From: Planctomycetaceae bacterium UBA2671
GTDB lineage: Bacteria > Planctomycetota > Planctomycetia > Planctomycetales > Planctomycetaceae
Reading direction: 5' to 3'
DNA: 64,000 nt
Assembly (NCBI GenBank): GCA_002359185.1
Contig: DEML01000003.1
Span: 1 to 64,000 of the forward strand
Shown here in pieces: positions 9,262 to 19,460 of this stretch. Numbering within the stretch: the stretch's first letter is position 1; the number at the start of each line of letters is the position of its first letter. A model generated the notes under the pieces. It made no database searches, was not told the DNA's origin, and worked only from the letters and a program-made list of their open reading frames with translations. Both the position numbers and the translations under genes were made by a program.

Positions 9262-10551
9262 ATGACACAAAACGATCCCCCGGCAGTGACAAATGAAAAA
9301 TGGTACGAGGGGATTCCCCGCTATCAATGGCTTGTGTTGATCATCGCCTCGGCTGGTTGGGTGTTCGATGTTTATGAAGGTCAAATCTTCAATATCACCC
9401 GACAAGATATGCTGATGGAAATTCTCGATGGTGATGTGAATGCGGTAAAGCGATATGGCGATTACTTCCTTGGCATCTTTCTGGCCGGGGGGACTTTCGG
9501 TGGTTTGCTGTTTGGATCGCTGGCTGATCGTTACGGCCGTCGTTCCATGATGATCGTCACAATTCTGTTCTATTCCGTTTTCTCGGGACTCACCTATTTC
9601 GTCGATAGCCTCTGGCAGGTCGCGGCTCTCCGATTTCTCGTTGCGATGGGAGTCGGGGGAGAATGGGCGGTGGCGGCCAGTCTGGTCGCGGAAGTATTCC
9701 CAACGAAAGCCCGGGCCCAGGCCTCCTCAATTTTCCACGCGTCCAGTATTCTAGGAACCTGGCTGGCAGCAATTGCCGGTATTCTGGTGGGAACCCAATG
9801 GCGATACGCTTACTTGATTGGAATCATTCCTGCATTGTTGATTTTGTGGGTGCGGGCCAGTGTCAAAGAAACCGATGCCTGGAAGAAGGGCCGTACGACA
9901 GACACCTTAAAACAATGGGGCAGTTATGGGGACTTATTGCTGAATCCCCGCTGGGCGACTCGGGCAATATTGGGAATGTTCCTGGCTGCTGTCGGACTGG
10001 GGACATTCTGGTCGGTGACGGTGGCTGGTCAGGATCTGGCGTTAGAACGCCTGATGGATGATGGAATCTCTAAAGAACAAGCCAGTTCGACCGCGAAATT
10101 TGCGTACGGGATTGTGCAGGCTACTGGAGGTGGATTAGGTTTGCTGTCTTTTGGTCCCTTGTGTGCGAAATTCGGACGCAAGCCAACATTCATCGTATTT
10201 CAAACGCTGGCATTAATTATTGTTCCCATCGTCTGCTTCGTGCCACAAAGTTATACACAGCTTTTGATTCTGCTGCCGGTCTTCGGTTTTCTGACGCTTG
10301 GCATACACTCCGGTTATGCGGTCTACTTTCCAGAATTGTTCCCGACACATCTGCGCGCCACGGGTACCAGTTTCTGCTTCAATGGGGGCCGACTGATGGC
10401 AGTGCCCGTACTCTTGTTTTCCGGTCAACTGAAAGCAATGGAAGGGATCGGACTTCATAGGGCAGTAACGGGACTTTCACTGTTGTTTCTGCTGGGGATT
10501 CTGATCATCTGTTTCTTGCCAGAAACGCGAGGGCAGGAGCTTCCTGAGTAG
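9262..10551 (+). CDS. MFS transporter, sugar/metabolite porter type
   Basis: Twelve-helix major facilitator of 429 residues from the ATG at 9262. A TTG start 12 codons earlier adds a polar stretch with no evident purpose. The loop 2-3 signature GSLADRYGRR and the repeat-two equivalent CAKFGRKPTF are present. AMGVGGEWAVAASLVAEVFP marks helices 4-5 of the metabolite:H+ symporter/sugar porter type, and LPETRGQELPE is the typical end. It sits in the inner membrane and should import a small organic solute by proton symport. Its position after the ROK and dioxygenase genes suggests the same substrate. The 184-base gap upstream holds two hairpins, so it may have its own promoter. Confidence 0.88.
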   Translation: MTQNDPPAVTNEKWYEGIPRYQWLVLIIASAGWVFDVYEGQIFNITRQDMLMEILDGDVNAVKRYGDYFLGIFLAGGTFGGLLFGSLADRYGRRSMMIVTILFYSVFSGLTYFVDSLWQVAALRFLVAMGVGGEWAVAASLVAEVFPTKARAQASSIFHASSILGTWLAAIAGILVGTQWRYAYLIGIIPALLILWVRASVKETDAWKKGRTTDTLKQWGSYGDLLLNPRWATRAILGMFLAAVGLGTFWSVTVAGQDLALERLMDDGISKEQASSTAKFAYGIVQATGGGLGLLSFGPLCAKFGRKPTFIVFQTLALIIVPIVCFVPQSYTQLLILLPVFGFLTLGIHSGYAVYFPELFPTHLRATGTSFCFNGGRLMAVPVLLFSGQLKAMEGIGLHRAVTGLSLLFLLGILIICFLPETRGQELPE

Positions 10552-10682
10552 AATACATCATTGCGGAATGACGCTTTGTGATGAATTGAATTTTGATGAA
10601 ATGGGATAGCAATATGGACGTCTGTCTGCCATAATGTATCGGAGTTCACGAATTCATATGCCGCAAGTATGTTGTCACTTTA

Positions 10683-13094
10683 ATGCAATTATTAAGAGCG
10701 ATTCTTCTTGTAATAATCTGCCTGTGTTTTTCAAGTTCAATACTGAATGCACAGGAAACGGTCAACGATTCGTTGGGGACGAAACTTCGTCTGATTCATG
10801 GTGGTCGTTTCATTCAGGGGATGTCGGGGGGCGAAAGAGTTCTGGAACAGGATTTCCCTCTCTCGACCGTTGGTCAGTTTTACGGCAATGCGGAAGATCC
10901 TGCTCATGTGACGTGGATCACGAAGCCGTATTATATCGCCGAAACAGAAGTGACGGTTGCTCAGTTTCAGGCATTTGTGAAAGCGACGGGTTATCAGACC
11001 TCAGCTGAAACGGCAAAGACGCAGATGGTTGGCTGGGAGCCGACGCCGGAAGAGAAGCCGCTCTATCAATCTTATGATTTCACTCGGAGTGAAAAGTTCA
11101 ACTGGAAAAATCCGGGATTTGAACAGAAACCGAATCACCCAGTTGTTGGCATCAGTCATGCAGATGCCAAAGCCTTCTGTGAATGGCTAAGCAATAAAGA
11201 GGGAGTCACTTATCGCCTACCCACAGAGGCTGAGTGGGAGTTTGCCTGTCGAGCGGGAACACAGACTTACTTTTCATTTGGAGACAACGCGAAAGGAGTC
11301 GTACATCAATACGGAAATCTGGGAAATGCCGAGCTGGAAAAGTTCCGTAAGCATGCCGCTGAGCGGCAATGGTTATTGGACTGGGAAAATGCCCCCGAGG
11401 ACGGATTCGTGTTTACATCTCCGGTCGGAAACTTTCAGGCCAATCCATGGGGTTTGCATGATATGCACGGCAATGTCTGGGAATGGTGCGAAGATTTATG
11501 GCTGGATACCGTCTACAAAGATTTCAGCCGACCGAAATACAATAAGCCGACATTGACGGCTCTCGATCCGGTCAATCGAGATCGCCCTCAGACCAGCACA
11601 AACGACTTCCACACGATTCGCGGCGGTTGCTGGTACAACGGCGACTTGCCTTGCCGTTCATCCAATCGAACCTACTGGGATCGCGAAGATGCGGCTTGCT
11701 ATATCGGATTTCGCATTGTGCGGGAGGCGGGAGAAAATATCCCGCGAAATGCTCTTGTAGACTATGAAAGTGAAAAGCAGGCGATTCAATCAATTGAGGC
11801 CGCAGGGGGTGAAATCTTTTCCTCGCGGGGTCTTGATCTTGAAGTTCGGTTTTCCGGAAATCAAATCGATGAGAGTGCGATTTATGCATTGTCGGAACTT
11901 CGCGACTTTAAGCGATTGAACCTCGGCTGGCGACAGCGAGACGCTTTGATTTCTCAGAGCGCATTCAACGCAATTGCGGAATTATCAGAACTGGAATCGC
12001 TTGAACTTGGAGATAATGTCAATCCCGATGAAGTGAATTTATCGGTCCTCTCTAAGCTGAAGAATCTCAAAGTCCTGCATTTCCCACGTTCACGACCCTT
12101 AAATGATAGTCACCTAAAATCTCTGGCGTCTTTGAAATCTCTTACCGATTTTCGATGTTTCGGAACAGGCGGTGGACTGACAGATCAGGGACTGAAATCG
12201 ATCAGCGGAAACAGAAGCTTAGAGCAACTTCATATTGACGAAAATGAAGCGACGGGAGAATTCCTCAAAAACTTTGTCGGCTGCCCGTTGAAGGGAATGA
12301 CATTGACAGGGATTTACAACACCCCCGGAAAATTGAACGATGAAGGCGTGTTAACTCTGGTTGAATTCCCTCTGCTCGAAACCCTGACAATCTCCAGACA
12401 ACCCGAGTTGACTGGAAAGGCAATGAATGTCATCGTTCAGCTCAAGCACCTGCAACGACTTCAGCTTGAAGATTGCCCGCAGATGCAGGATAAAGACTTT
12501 GTAGAATTGTCGGCATTATCCCGATTGCAATATGTGGAACTGAAGCAGGTTGGAGCAGGGGATCGAGCGGCTGCTGCTGTGGCACGAATTCCACGAATCC
12601 GCAGTGTGCAGTTTCGTAGTGAAGAACTGACCGATCAAGGTATTAAAGATCTTGCCGCTGCCTATTCGATTCAACAGCTGATCTTATTCACCCCCCAAAT
12701 TACCGATCAGGGACTGCAGTCACTGGGGCGAATTAATCAGTTGAAGAGTTTGATGCTCTATTCTGAAAATGTGACTGGAAAAGGGCTGGGACCACTGTGC
12801 AATTTGCCTCAACTCAATGATCTGACGCTCATCACACCAGCCTTGACGGATGTCGCATTTGATTATCTGTCTCAATGTCGTTCTCTCCTGAAGTTGAAAC
12901 TGGTTTATCAGGGATATCGTCCACCTGCGGCTCTCACTAATGCCGGAATCATGAAGATGAGCTCTGCAACCTGGCTGAGAGAATTATGGTTGCCTCGAAA
13001 TGGTACGAAAATTACAGAGGATCAAATTCTGAAGTTGAATCAGCTGATGACGAACACCGGCGTAATCCCCTATACGGCAACCTGGAAAGAATGA
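10683..13094 (+). CDS. SUMF1/FGE-like domain fused to leucine-rich repeats, secreted
   Basis: Exported protein of 803 residues with a signal peptide ending near SSILNAQ. Residues about 35-355 form a formylglycine-generating-enzyme-like (SUMF1) domain, with VTVAQFQAFV, YRLPTEAEWEFACRAGT, GNVWEWCEDLW and RGGCWYNGDLP. Residues about 380-800 are bacterial leucine-rich repeats of the LTDQGLKSI / ITDQGLQSL type. The SUMF1 fold is often reused as a C-type-lectin-like binding module in planctomycetes. Whether sulfatase-activating activity remains is unclear, and no sulfatase gene lies in the window. The stop overlaps the next start by four bases (ATGA at 13091), so it is translationally coupled to the DUF1592 cytochrome. 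Confidence 0.85.
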   Translation: MQLLRAILLVIICLCFSSSILNAQETVNDSLGTKLRLIHGGRFIQGMSGGERVLEQDFPLSTVGQFYGNAEDPAHVTWITKPYYIAETEVTVAQFQAFVKATGYQTSAETAKTQMVGWEPTPEEKPLYQSYDFTRSEKFNWKNPGFEQKPNHPVVGISHADAKAFCEWLSNKEGVTYRLPTEAEWEFACRAGTQTYFSFGDNAKGVVHQYGNLGNAELEKFRKHAAERQWLLDWENAPEDGFVFTSPVGNFQANPWGLHDMHGNVWEWCEDLWLDTVYKDFSRPKYNKPTLTALDPVNRDRPQTSTNDFHTIRGGCWYNGDLPCRSSNRTYWDREDAACYIGFRIVREAGENIPRNALVDYESEKQAIQSIEAAGGEIFSSRGLDLEVRFSGNQIDESAIYALSELRDFKRLNLGWRQRDALISQSAFNAIAELSELESLELGDNVNPDEVNLSVLSKLKNLKVLHFPRSRPLNDSHLKSLASLKSLTDFRCFGTGGGLTDQGLKSISGNRSLEQLHIDENEATGEFLKNFVGCPLKGMTLTGIYNTPGKLNDEGVLTLVEFPLLETLTISRQPELTGKAMNVIVQLKHLQRLQLEDCPQMQDKDFVELSALSRLQYVELKQVGAGDRAAAAVARIPRIRSVQFRSEELTDQGIKDLAAAYSIQQLILFTPQITDQGLQSLGRINQLKSLMLYSENVTGKGLGPLCNLPQLNDLTLITPALTDVAFDYLSQCRSLLKLKLVYQGYRPPAALTNAGIMKMSSATWLRELWLPRNGTKITEDQILKLNQLMTNTGVIPYTATWKE

Positions 13095-15655
13095 TTAATC
13101 GAGAATTCATGATGATGCGGAAATCCATTCTGTTGATCCTGACGCTATGTATGATCGCAATATTCAATAGCAATATTGTGCAGTCTCAATCACTGTCAAA
13201 ACCAGCACTGTCAGATCCAGGTACTTATCAGACTCATGTGAGTAAACTGCTTTCGAATCACTGTATTGCCTGCCACGGAGCAGATTTGCAGGAGGGCGAT
13301 TTAAGACTCGATACTCTTAAAGCCGATTTTTCTGATTCACAATCCCTGGCGACCTGGGTCGAGGTGATGGATCGGATGAATCTTGGTGAAATGCCTCCTG
13401 CCGATGAGCCTCAGCCGACTCCCGAAAGTGCCGAGATCATTACGGACTGGATCGCGACGGAAATTCAATACGCCAGCACACTGGCAAAAGGAACCGGTGG
13501 TCGTGAACTGATGCGGCGACTCAGTCGGACTGAATATGCAAACGCAGTTCGCGATTTACTCAAAGTGGAATTTGTCAGCGGAGAAGGGCCACTCGATTTA
13601 CTACCGCCAGATGGAAGCCTGAACGGATTCGATAAAGTCAGTAAGGCATTAATGGTTGATCCTTCTTTGATGGAGACCTATTTCGATGTCGCTCAGATGA
13701 TTGCCGACAAAGCGATCCAAACCGGTCCACCTCCGGTGCCGACACGACGCAACCGTATGGAATACGAAGAGATCAGCGGAGGAATTGAATATATCAAAGA
13801 TTCGCGCACCACAATCGTGAATGATGAGGGCATCATTACAATGTCTCAAGGGATGCGTTCCGACGAAATGTTGAGACATCCCTGGAATAATGAATTGATT
13901 CCCATCCGTGGACGGTATCGTCTGCGAGTCAGGTTGGGAGCAGATCCGAAAGATCGTGAAGCCCTTTACATTCGCATCCATCGTTCTGGAGAAGGAGATT
14001 TATATCTCGGCAAAGTTCCCGGCACTCTTACGGAACCGGAAATTATTGAAATCGAACAAGATTTCGATGTGTCTGGTGGAAAGGAAATCGGAATTGAGTT
14101 TCAAGATTCCCCCAGCTTTGGAACGGTAAACTATCATTACACCGATTTGCAGCGAACTTCAGAGAAAGCGAGTGCGGAGGGGAATTCGAAACTGGCTGGT
14201 CGCATTCGTGCTCAAATGGGAGCTCAGGGATTTCCGAATCAGGGACGGATCGAACCCGATTCCCGCACGACCGAACATATGCCGCGAATCTTCTTTGACT
14301 GGATTGAACTGGAAGGGCCTCTGTACGACCAGTGGCCACCTAAAAGTACAGAAACTATTTTTACCCGCGGATTAAACGAGAGTGGCTTTAACCTGACTTA
14401 CGCCCATGAAATCTTCAAGAATCTGCTCCCGAGAGCTTACCGCAGACCGGTTCAAGATGTTGAGATCGAAAGTATCTTGAATGTCGTTAATAGCGAACTG
14501 GACTATGGAGTAACTTTTCCGGATGCCATCAAGTCGGGAATTGTGGCAATGCTGTGCAGTCCCAGTTTTCTGCTGATTAATGAACCGGTTTCAGAAACGA
14601 AGGAACGGGAAGAATTGGATCAGTATGAGATCGCAACGCGATTGAGCCTGTTTCTCTGGAGTTCGATTCCTGATAACGAATTATTTCGCAAAGCACGAAA
14701 TGGTGAGCTCGATTCTACTGAGGCATTGCTGGCTGAAGTGCAGCGAATGCTGGCGGATGAGCGTTCATCCGCTCTGGTAAACGGATTTGCCCGACAATGG
14801 CTCAAAGTTGATGAATTTGACAAATTTGCAGTCGATCGAAATCTGTATCGCGAATACTATCAGACCAGTAATGCCGGTTTGAATGAGGCTGTCAATCAGG
14901 AGCCGTTGGAGTTTTTCAGGGAGATCCTGCGGAAAGACAAATCCGTCCTCAATTTTCTGAACAGCAACTGGACCATGGCGAATGAAACACTGGCTCGCTA
15001 TTACGGAATTGAAGGAGTGACGGGAAATGAATTTGTCCCCGTCTCATTACCGGCAGAGACCCATCGAGGCGGTTTGACAACGATGGCTGCTGTTCATAAA
15101 TGGGGAAGCGATGGAAATCGTACGAAGCCTGTGGAACGCGGCAAATATATCCTCGATGTTTTGTATAACGATCCTCCCAAACCTCCACCTCCTAATGTGG
15201 GAGAAGTGGAGCCGAATGTGCAGGGTGAGTTATTGACTGTCCGACAGCGGCTGGATCAGCATCGAACTATTGCAGCTTGTGCGAGTTGCCATCGAAAGAT
15301 CGATCCGTACGGATTGGCGTTGGAAAATTTCAATGTTATTGGACAATGGAGAGTCAAGCAGGACGGCGAACGCCCCTGGTGGCCCGATCAAGCCAAAATC
15401 GATGCGAGCGGAACTTTGCCAAACGGCACTCATTTCGAAACCGTCGAAGAGTTCCGCTCAGCTTTGGCAGAGCAGGAAGAACGATTCCTCCGCGGACTCA
15501 GTGAGAAATTATTTACTTACGCATTGGGAAGAGTCGTCGAACCTTCGGATCGACAGACAATTGATGAACTGGTCAGCCGGGTCCAGAGCAATGATTATAC
15601 GCTGCGAAGTCTAATCGAAGGTATTGTCGTCTCTGAAGAATTTCTGACCAAGTAA
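13091..15655 (+). CDS. DUF1592/DUF1588/DUF1585 planctomycete cytochrome c protein
   Basis: Exported protein of about 854 residues. The start at 13091 overlaps the upstream stop as ATGA; 13109 or 13115 would also give a signal peptide. Two c-type haem motifs are visible: C58-x2-C61-H62 (CIACHG), in the N-terminal planctomycete cytochrome domain, and CASCHRKIDPYGLALENF at C730-C733-H734. Between them lie the DUF1587 stretch (RRLSRTEYANAVRDLL) and the DUF1592/DUF1588 blocks (TRLSLFLWSSIPDNELF, RGGLTTMAAVHKWGSDG). DUF1585 closes the protein. These proteins are nearly confined to planctomycetes and relatives, and their reaction is not established. The DUF1552 partner follows 35 bases later, an association that recurs at 24504-28192. 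Confidence 0.9.
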   Translation: MINREFMMMRKSILLILTLCMIAIFNSNIVQSQSLSKPALSDPGTYQTHVSKLLSNHCIACHGADLQEGDLRLDTLKADFSDSQSLATWVEVMDRMNLGEMPPADEPQPTPESAEIITDWIATEIQYASTLAKGTGGRELMRRLSRTEYANAVRDLLKVEFVSGEGPLDLLPPDGSLNGFDKVSKALMVDPSLMETYFDVAQMIADKAIQTGPPPVPTRRNRMEYEEISGGIEYIKDSRTTIVNDEGIITMSQGMRSDEMLRHPWNNELIPIRGRYRLRVRLGADPKDREALYIRIHRSGEGDLYLGKVPGTLTEPEIIEIEQDFDVSGGKEIGIEFQDSPSFGTVNYHYTDLQRTSEKASAEGNSKLAGRIRAQMGAQGFPNQGRIEPDSRTTEHMPRIFFDWIELEGPLYDQWPPKSTETIFTRGLNESGFNLTYAHEIFKNLLPRAYRRPVQDVEIESILNVVNSELDYGVTFPDAIKSGIVAMLCSPSFLLINEPVSETKEREELDQYEIATRLSLFLWSSIPDNELFRKARNGELDSTEALLAEVQRMLADERSSALVNGFARQWLKVDEFDKFAVDRNLYREYYQTSNAGLNEAVNQEPLEFFREILRKDKSVLNFLNSNWTMANETLARYYGIEGVTGNEFVPVSLPAETHRGGLTTMAAVHKWGSDGNRTKPVERGKYILDVLYNDPPKPPPPNVGEVEPNVQGELLTVRQRLDQHRTIAACASCHRKIDPYGLALENFNVIGQWRVKQDGERPWWPDQAKIDASGTLPNGTHFETVEEFRSALAEQEERFLRGLSEKLFTYALGRVVEPSDRQTIDELVSRVQSNDYTLRSLIEGIVVSEEFLTK

Positions 15656-15690
15656 CACACGATCTTTATAATAAGAACGAGGCAAATCTG

Positions 15691-17031
15691 ATGCGAAATA
15701 CACATGCTCGCCAAATTGATCGACGTACCGTTTTACGGGGGACGGGAGCGATGATGGCTCTCCCGCTACTCGAAGCGATGCTTCCCAAAACATCTCAGGC
15801 AGCCGCTGGGATCGAGAAAGCAATTCCCAAACGGATGGGAATATTCTACTTCGGCACCGGCATGAATATGCGGGAGTTTGAACCGGAAACCGAAGGCAAA
15901 GAGTATCAACTCTCTCCAACTCTGCAGACCGTGAGCAAACACAAAGATGACTTCACTGTGCTCTCAGGAACCTATCTGGAGCATGGCGGTGGACACGAAG
16001 GAGACTATACATTTTCAACGGGTGTGAAAGCCAAAGATAGTGGCACGATTAAAAACGAAATCTCGATGGATCAGCTTGCAGCTGAGCAGATTGGCCGGGA
16101 AACGCGGTTTCCTTCGTTGCAGATGTGTGTCCATCGGGGGACTGGGTTTGGTGGCAATCTGCGAACATTGTCCTGGAATCGAAATGGAATTCCGCTGGCT
16201 TCTGAGAACGATCCTCACATTCTGTTCAATCGACTGTTCAAAGTCGATGGGCCGGAAGAGCAGGAGATTCGTCAAACCGGATTTCGTCAGCGACGCAGCA
16301 TTCTCGATGCTGTCATGGATGATGCGAAACGGCTGGAACGAAATGTCAGCCAACAGGATGGTGTCAAACTCGATGAGTATTTCAGCAGTGTTCGAGAAGT
16401 CGAAAAACAGCTCGAACGTGACATCGACTGGAGCGTGAAACCGAAACCAGCCGTCGACACAAATGGGATGAGTGATTTCAGCGAAAGTTATCAGATCCAC
16501 ATGCCGAGTGGTCAGTTTGTGTATGAGCGGTACGCGAAAATGATGTACGATCTGATCGCACTGGCTCTCGAAACGGATTCCACCCGAGTGGTCTCCTATG
16601 TTGTTCGTCAGGAAAGCAGCGGAGGAACGTTCGATGAATTCGGCGTCTCCAAAGGTTTCCATGAATTAACGCATCACGGTAACGATCCCAAGAATCTGGC
16701 GGAACTTGCCAAGGTTGACCGGATTTATCTTTCGCACTGGGACTACTTCATCAACCGTCTCAAAAGCTTTAAGCAGATCGATAACTCAACGCTTCTCGAT
16801 CATTCTCTGCTCGGTTTTTCAAGTGGCATGGGAATTGGGCATTCCAAAGACCGACTCCCGACTTGTCTGTTCGGCGGAAAAGCAGTCGGGATTGCTCATC
16901 AGGGGCATTTACGGTTGCCAACCAATACGCCGCTTTCAAGGCTCTGGCATACGATGCTCGACCGGTTGGATGTTCAAACAGGCGAAACGTTCCAGGATTC
17001 ATCAGGTGTGATTAATGAGTTGATTGCTTAA
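15691..17031 (+). CDS. DUF1552 protein with Tat leader
   Basis: Protein of 446 residues beginning with a twin-arginine leader (RQIDRRTVLRGTGAMMALPL). It is a complete DUF1552 domain, with IPKRMGIFYFGTGMN at the front and ESSGGTFDEFGVSKGFHELTHHGND further on. DUF1552 proteins resemble the DUF1501/alkaline-phosphatase fold and pair with DUF1592 cytochromes, as here. GAGG eight bases upstream supports the ATG. The stop meets the convergent DJ-1-type gene with one base between them. It probably acts in the periplasm with the upstream cytochrome; the activity is unknown. Confidence 0.9.
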   Translation: MRNTHARQIDRRTVLRGTGAMMALPLLEAMLPKTSQAAAGIEKAIPKRMGIFYFGTGMNMREFEPETEGKEYQLSPTLQTVSKHKDDFTVLSGTYLEHGGGHEGDYTFSTGVKAKDSGTIKNEISMDQLAAEQIGRETRFPSLQMCVHRGTGFGGNLRTLSWNRNGIPLASENDPHILFNRLFKVDGPEEQEIRQTGFRQRRSILDAVMDDAKRLERNVSQQDGVKLDEYFSSVREVEKQLERDIDWSVKPKPAVDTNGMSDFSESYQIHMPSGQFVYERYAKMMYDLIALALETDSTRVVSYVVRQESSGGTFDEFGVSKGFHELTHHGNDPKNLAELAKVDRIYLSHWDYFINRLKSFKQIDNSTLLDHSLLGFSSGMGIGHSKDRLPTCLFGGKAVGIAHQGHLRLPTNTPLSRLWHTMLDRLDVQTGETFQDSSGVINELIA

Positions 17032-17032
17032 C

Positions 17033-18430
17033 TTAATCCTGAGAATCCGTTAATAATCTGGCGAGAGTCTGCCCGAAGAGCAGGGCGGAGTTATCGTCCT
17101 CACCGGTGATCAGTTTGCCATCGACAAGAACGTCATCGGCTGAGGTCCCCGGATTTCCAATCGAGCGGATGGGAGTCAGTCGGGCACCATTGACTTCTGC
17201 ATTCCAGCGGGAAAGAGGTTGATCTCGTCGGCCGTTATAAATGCCACTGGGACTTTGACGAGGTGAACCGACCGCGCGACGTCCCTGTAGAATACTGCGA
17301 TTATTAACACGTGCCCAGGCGAGGACAGAAACGCCATGGCAGAGTGCGCCAACATATTTATCCTGCTGGATAAATTCATTGAGGAGTCGGTTGACTGCCG
17401 CCTTGATCTGGGAGTCTCCATTATAGACGGCATTGTGGTAGGAGCCTTCAAAAGCATATTGATACATCGAAGAGCCCCATCCGCCTGAGAACATGATTGC
17501 ATCGTATCGCCTCGAATCGACCTCTGCGATTGCGAAATCAGGCATTACGGCTCCGCTCCCCTGTTGTCCAGAGTTGGCATGTGGATAACACATCTGCTTA
17601 CGACCGGCTGCCACTTCAACTTGAATGCCAGCCTGCTCGAGTGCCTGACGGGGATCGTGATATTCACGATAGAAGAAGTCCTGATTGGCAATCACAATGA
17701 GAACACGTTTGCCGGAACTGGTTTTTGTTTCAGCAGGTTTCATCATTGCTGGACGCTCTATAGTAGCGGATGGAGGGACCGCTTCAGGTTTTACGGAATT
17801 CTTTGCCAATAACATCTTACCATCTGGAATGAGGCGAACTTCTGCAGAGTGGAAAAGAGTTTCTGCCTGATAGGCACCAAGCCCGAGTGAGTCCGCTTGA
17901 GGCATTCTCCATACATCGGGCAGGCTCAAGTTGGAGCCCTCTGTTTTGTAGTCGGCAATTAACTGATCATCCAGATAAGCCTTTACGAAGGAGCTTCGAA
18001 CTTCAATACGAGCCTCATATTTGCGTCCGTTTTCAAGAGTAACATTTTCCGTTCGAGTTTCATTCTGCTGGATCGATCGGTTATCAATCATCTGAAGTCC
18101 AGCCAGATGCTGCCCCCAGGCATCAACTTCAAACGAGGCCTGTCCCTCTCCCATTACAAAAATGATTGCTATCGAATGCACACCACTTTTCCTGGTAAAT
18201 TCCACTTCGAAGTCGTATTCCTGAGTCGGCTGATAAGGAAGTGTGATTCGAGAAGATGTGATTGCATCTGTCTGCAGGCCAGCTTCAGTCATTTGCCAAT
18301 TGCCGGCGACTGCATGCTTTTGCGGATCAACTTGCTTCAACAAATTGATGCTGGATTGTGTACTTTCTTCTGCCAGCGAAGAATTTATGACCAGGAAAGA
18401 GGTGAGCAGGAGAATGAGGCAATGAAGCAT
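17033..18430 (-). CDS. Secreted DJ-1/PfpI-type protein with N-terminal beta-sandwich domain
   Basis: Signal peptide ([20 protein letters not shown]) followed by two domains, 465 residues in all. Residues about 30-205 look like a concanavalin/DUF1080-type beta-sandwich ([40 protein letters not shown]). Residues about 240-460 are a class-I glutamine-amidotransferase-like DJ-1/PfpI domain with the nucleophile-elbow cysteine C364 in [11 protein letters not shown]-1 relatives include deglycases, chaperones and peptidases, and I cannot choose among them. An exported version joined to a sugar-binding-like fold is unusual. It converges on the DUF1552 gene. Confidence 0.8.
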   Translation of the reverse strand: MLHCLILLLTSFLVINSSLAEESTQSSINLLKQVDPQKHAVAGNWQMTEAGLQTDAITSSRITLPYQPTQEYDFEVEFTRKSGVHSIAIIFVMGEGQASFEVDAWGQHLAGLQMIDNRSIQQNETRTENVTLENGRKYEARIEVRSSFVKAYLDDQLIADYKTEGSNLSLPDVWRMPQADSLGLGAYQAETLFHSAEVRLIPDGKMLLAKNSVKPEAVPPSATIERPAMMKPAETKTSSGKRVLIVIANQDFFYREYHDPRQALEQAGIQVEVAAGRKQMCYPHANSGQQGSGAVMPDFAIAEVDSRRYDAIMFSGGWGSSMYQYAFEGSYHNAVYNGDSQIKAAVNRLLNEFIQQDKYVGALCHGVSVLAWARVNNRSILQGRRAVGSPRQSPSGIYNGRRDQPLSRWNAEVNGARLTPIRSIGNPGTSADDVLVDGKLITGEDDNSALLFGQTLARLLTDSQD

Positions 18431-18572
18431 GGAAAGAACTTTCCAGTCAGGAATACGGAATCAGGATAACAGTCAATCGTAGTCATCCATGAGCCACTCT
18501 GTAAATTTATTTGTTACTAACGTGAAATATTGGTTATTGATGTTTAAACGAAATTTCGAATCTGTTTCTACA

Positions 18573-19460
18573 TTAGATTTTGAGTTTCTTCTTCAGAGTG
18601 GCTTCGTCTTCAGTTTCAGTTAATGGTGTCCAGTCAACTTTGACATTAGGCATTTCGGCTTTAATAGTTTCAACATCACTTTTAGAAATATCGATCAGGC
18701 TGAGTTTAACCTGTTCCAGCTCTGGCAATGACTGAAGTTGCAACAATCCCGCTGCACTCAAGCGGGCTTCCTGAAAGGTGAGGCGTTTCAGGGATTTGAT
18801 TTGAGCAATAACTTCGAGAGTTTCATCATCAAAACTGGGAGCTGACGATGTCCCCCATCGTGGTAAGCGTTGTCCCATTTGGAGTGATTCGAGTTGCTTT
18901 AAGCCAACCAGGTGTTTGATGGCATTGGGAGTTTCCCAGTTGTGCCACTGACGAAATTCTTTCAACTGTGCAATCTTGCCTACGGCTGCAAAAGCTTCAT
19001 CGCCTGCGGTGGCTCCGGCAAAGGTCAAACGCTCCAGCCTGGGCAGATCTTTCAGGTAAGCCAGGCCAGAGCCGGTGAAATCTTCACAATTTCTGGAAGG
19101 ATGGAATAGTGATAAGGTTTTCAATTTCTGAAACGCTTTAAAATGTCGATAGCCTTCATCGGTCAATTCTGAGCCGTTAATCAGGATTGATTCCAGTTCG
19201 GTTAAACCAGATAGCATCTCCAATTGATGATCGGACAGGTTCTTGCCGCTGATCGATAATGATTTCAGTGAAGTGAGTTGTCCGAGTTTCTGATAATGTT
19301 CATCTTCAAAGTTTGTGCAATCCGTTTTCAGTTCGACAATGATCCCAGCCTGTTCTCTCCAGGATGCACCAATTGAGCGAATGATTTCCAAATCGGAACC
19401 ATTGGAAGTGTTGATTAATGCAGAGATCAAAATCAGCATGAGTGCCAATGCGAATTTCAT
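18573..19460 (-). CDS. Secreted leucine-rich-repeat protein
   Basis: Protein of 295 residues with a signal peptide (MKFALALMLILISALINTSNG). The rest is bacterial leucine-rich repeats spaced at about 24-26 residues (LTSLKSLSISGKNLSDHQLE, LTELESILINGSELTDEGYR), ending in a lysine-rich tail. No enzymatic motif is visible. The repeats resemble those in the C-terminal half of the SUMF1-LRR protein at 10683-13094. A protein- or glycan-binding role outside the cytoplasm is the plain inference. It appears to be monocistronic. Confidence 0.8.
   Translation of the reverse strand: MKFALALMLILISALINTSNGSDLEIIRSIGASWREQAGIIVELKTDCTNFEDEHYQKLGQLTSLKSLSISGKNLSDHQLEMLSGLTELESILINGSELTDEGYRHFKAFQKLKTLSLFHPSRNCEDFTGSGLAYLKDLPRLERLTFAGATAGDEAFAAVGKIAQLKEFRQWHNWETPNAIKHLVGLKQLESLQMGQRLPRWGTSSAPSFDDETLEVIAQIKSLKRLTFQEARLSAAGLLQLQSLPELEQVKLSLIDISKSDVETIKAEMPNVKVDWTPLTETEDEATLKKKLKI

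Noticed and set aside
16015..16662. Minus-strand open frame (215 codons) opposite the DUF1552 gene
   Set aside because: It is antisense to a conserved domain and its translation resembles no protein family.
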